From NCBI RefSeq assembly GCF_014192745.1, contig NZ_JACHYJ010000007.1:234017-298016 (forward strand): 64,000 nucleotides of DNA, read 5' to 3'. The notes beneath the pieces are model-generated. The model worked only from the letters and a program-made list of their open reading frames with translations. It was not told where the DNA came from and ran no database searches. Source of the DNA: Luteimonas sp. RC10. Its GTDB lineage: Bacteria > Pseudomonadota > Gammaproteobacteria > Xanthomonadales > Xanthomonadaceae. Position 1 is the stretch's first letter, and every line of letters starts with the position of its first letter. A program made the position numbers and the translations under genes. Positions 62,590 through 64,000 of this stretch are shown here, piece after piece.

Positions 62590-62931
62590 ATGCACACGCC
62601 TACCGATTTCCAGCTGCGGATCCGCCTCGACAGCGTCATGCTCGGGCCGGGCAAGGCGGATCTGTTGGCGGGCATTCGCGAGACGGGATCGATCTCGGCG
62701 GCCGGTCGCCGCATGGCGATGAGCTATCGGCGCGCCTGGCAGCTGGTCGAGGAGATGAACCTCTACTTCGGTGCGCCGGTGGCGGCGACGCTGACCGGCG
62801 GCAAGGGCGGCGGCGGGGCGGCGTTGACGCCGTTGGGGGACAAAGTCCTCGCGCTCTATCGCAGCATGGAGGCGAGCTGCCGAGATGCGATCGCCGACGA
62901 CCTGGCACAACTGCGCCACCTGCGCCGCTGA
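62590..62931 (+). CDS. ModE-like winged-helix regulator (DNA-binding domain only)
   Basis: A 113-residue protein with the LysR-type winged helix of ModE: LLAGIRETGSISAAGRRMAM, SYRRAWQLVEEMN and GGKGGGGAALTPLG. It lacks the C-terminal molybdate-binding (TOBE) domains of full ModE. No mod transport genes are in the window, so the ligand and targets are unknown. Confidence 0.9.
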   Translation: MHTPTDFQLRIRLDSVMLGPGKADLLAGIRETGSISAAGRRMAMSYRRAWQLVEEMNLYFGAPVAATLTGGKGGGGAALTPLGDKVLALYRSMEASCRDAIADDLAQLRHLRR

Positions 62932-63074
62932 ACCGATGTCACGAGTATCTGGCGGGACGCCCGGGAAAAGGTTCTGACGTATCCGACAGTCGCCGCCTAG
63001 TTCAGGGCGATCGCGCTCTACTTCGGACGGGCAGCCGCCTAGCGGCCGGAAGCCGCTCTTCCCTCGGTCAGGCC

Positions 63075-63157
63075 GCTTCGCGGTCCGGCCACGCGAAGCA
63101 CGCGTGGCGTTCGCATGGATGCGCGGCAATGCCGCGCACGCCATCCATGCTCACCCT
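63075..63157. repeat. Structured repeat element, copy A
   Basis: Begins GCTTCGCGGTCCGGCC; hairpin 1 is CCACGCG-AAGCA-CGCGTGG (63089-63107), then GGCGTTCGC overlaps hairpin 2: outer stem GCATGGAT (63113-63120) / ATCCATGC (63143-63150), inner stem GCGCGGCA / TGCCGCGC (63121-63137). Ends GCTCACCC. Confidence 0.75.
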
Positions 63158-63184
63158 GTCCTGACTCGGGCGCGCACCCGCTCT

Positions 63185-63271
63185 GCTTCGCGGATCGGTC
63201 CGGCCCGGCGAAGCACGCCGGGCGTTCGCCCGCTCGCGCGGCATGCCGCGCAAGCTAAAGCGGGCTCACCC
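63185..63271. repeat. Structured repeat element, copy B
   Basis: Same layout as copy A with compensating changes: hairpin 1 is CCCGGCG-AAGCA-CGCCGGG (63204-63222), hairpin 2 has outer stem CCCGCT (63229-63234) / AGCGGG (63259-63264) and inner palindrome GCGCGGCATGCCGCGC (63236-63251). Ends GCTCACCC. Confidence 0.75.
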
Positions 63272-63674
63272 ATGGCGCGCTTGACGCGGCCACCAGCCGC
63301 CAGTCTGCTGCTTTGAGGCCGTCTGCCACTCGTCTTCGGACAGCACAGGCGCTGCCTCGCGACTTCGGAGATGGTCGGCATGCGCGTAGTCGGCCTCCAA
63401 GCGCGACTGCAGCGGAGAGCCGGCGGCTCAAGTTGGAGCAGATTCGAGGATCTACTCTGTTTCGAAGCAACGCATCTTCGCCGAAGTCACACGGCCAACG
63501 TCCGTAGCAGCGGACTGGCGGCCGGTGGCTGCGTCGAGCGCGCCATGGATGGCGCGCGCCCGAGTCAAGGCAGGATGCCTTGCCGAGGGAAGAGCGGCTA
63601 CCGGGCGGCGGGCCGTTGCCCTTCCGAAGCAAGCGGACGGCAGGCGCCCCGTCCGAAGAGAAAAGCGCGCAAAG

Positions 63675-63706
63675 AAAAACCCCCGCCGGAATACCAGCGG
63701 GGGTTT
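63675..63706 (-). terminator. Intrinsic terminator of the rRNA operon
   Basis: Read leftwards, CCCCCGCTGG pairs with CCGGCGGGGG around a 4-nt loop and is followed by five T residues. It lies just 3' of the 5S rRNA. Confidence 0.9.
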
Positions 63707-63716
63707 AGGGTAAAGA

Positions 63717-63830
63717 CCCTGGCGATGACCTACTCTCGCATGCTAGATGCACACTACCATCGGCGCATGTACGTTTCACTTCCGAGTTCGGAATGGGATC
63801 GGGTGGTTCCATACAGCTATTGTCACCAGG
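63717..63830 (-). rRNA. rrf: 5S ribosomal RNA
   Basis: Read on the minus strand it begins CCTGGTGACAATAGC, contains the universal GAACCACCCGATCCC and CCGAACTCGGAAGTGAAAC segments and ends AGAGTAGGTCATCGCCAGG, which pairs with the 5' end. Length about 114 nt is normal. Exact ends are accurate to one or two bases. Confidence 0.96.
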
Positions 63831-64000
63831 GAGAGGGTGGAGGGTCGCCAGGATGTGGGGAGTGTTCGCATTCTTGGACAGTCCGCACATGGAAGTGCGG
63901 GCTTCATGCGAGGGACTCGCCATACCGGCGCTCACGCTCTCAGAGGTTGGGAAGTAGCGAACATTTTATGACGACTGTACGTGTCGTAGGGCCAAGGATG
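63831..64000 (-). other. 23S-5S internal transcribed spacer
   Basis: No tRNA or other gene is seen between the 5S and the right edge. The 3' end of 23S rRNA is not recognisable within the window and should lie just beyond it. A CCGCACTTCCATGTGCGG hairpin (read leftwards, about 63886-63903) is likely an RNase III processing stem. Confidence 0.75.

Larger units (their letters stand above)
62932..63674. other. Geneless region downstream of the rRNA operon
   Basis: About 740 bp without a credible gene; open frames here are short and have no family sequence. It carries two related hairpin elements (63075-63157 and 63185-63271, listed separately) and otherwise nothing recognised. Confidence 0.6.

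Noticed and set aside
58937..62722. 1261-codon plus-strand frame
   Set aside because: It is antisense to dinB, the PatZ-like gene and the UdgX-like gene, all of which have full sets of motifs.
62932..63674. Several 60-125-codon frames downstream of the rRNA operon
   Set aside because: They run through hairpin elements on both strands without family sequence or start signals.

Overview
The window is GC-rich chromosomal DNA from a gammaproteobacterium of the Xanthomonadaceae, most like the Lysobacter/Luteimonas side of the family. The pointers are a GumD-type initiating transferase, a TonB-dependent receptor of the Xanthomonas kind, XAC0095-like and SymE-like small genes, many palindromes of the CCCTCCCCCGC type between genes, and a 5S rRNA of Xanthomonad type. 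Genus is an inference; no 16S is present.

1-22.6 kb is an exopolysaccharide locus. A low-molecular-weight tyrosine phosphatase (cut by the left edge) is divergent from a small secreted Gly-rich gene, followed by an intrinsic terminator and then an export set: Wza lipoprotein plus GfcB/YjbF, GfcC/YjbG and GfcD/YjbH homologues, tightly coupled. Next come the initiating sugar-phosphate transferase (GumD/WcaJ family), UDP-glucose dehydrogenase, a Wzx flippase, a nitroreductase-like protein, a pyruvyltransferase-like protein, two GT4 and one GT2 glycosyltransferases, a Wzy-like polymerase and a serine-acetyltransferase-like protein. The locus closes with rmlBACD (dTDP-rhamnose) and manC/xanB (GDP-mannose). 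The repeat unit is therefore likely built by a Wzx/Wzy route on a glucose primer with glucuronic acid, rhamnose and perhaps mannose; that composition is inference. Base composition drops abruptly inside ugd (about 8.55 kb) and returns at rmlB (17.74 kb), marking an exchanged serotype-like cassette.

22.6-30.1 kb is accessory or repeat-rich: an XAC0095-like gene with a folded leader, a SymE-like gene, a PAP2 membrane phosphatase, tRNA-Arg(CCG), small basic and membrane proteins, a secreted S41 protease, a DUF411 lipoprotein and a tandem array of about 168-bp units. A CsbD-like stress protein follows.

30.1-62.9 kb is mostly single genes of stress, envelope and repair function: SDR oxidoreductase, TonB receptor, a HipBA module with large palindromic operators, a YcaQ-type DNA glycosylase, two paralogous transglutaminase-like proteins (one with a zinc peptidase), lipoprotein trehalase, catalase-like and alpha/beta-hydrolase proteins, OpgD, several lipoproteins, Gph, DinB, a PatZ-like acetyltransferase, a UdgX-like uracil-DNA glycosylase and a ModE-like regulator.

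62.9-64.0 kb is the tail of an rRNA operon read leftwards: 5S rRNA, its terminator, and a geneless downstream stretch carrying two covarying hairpin elements.
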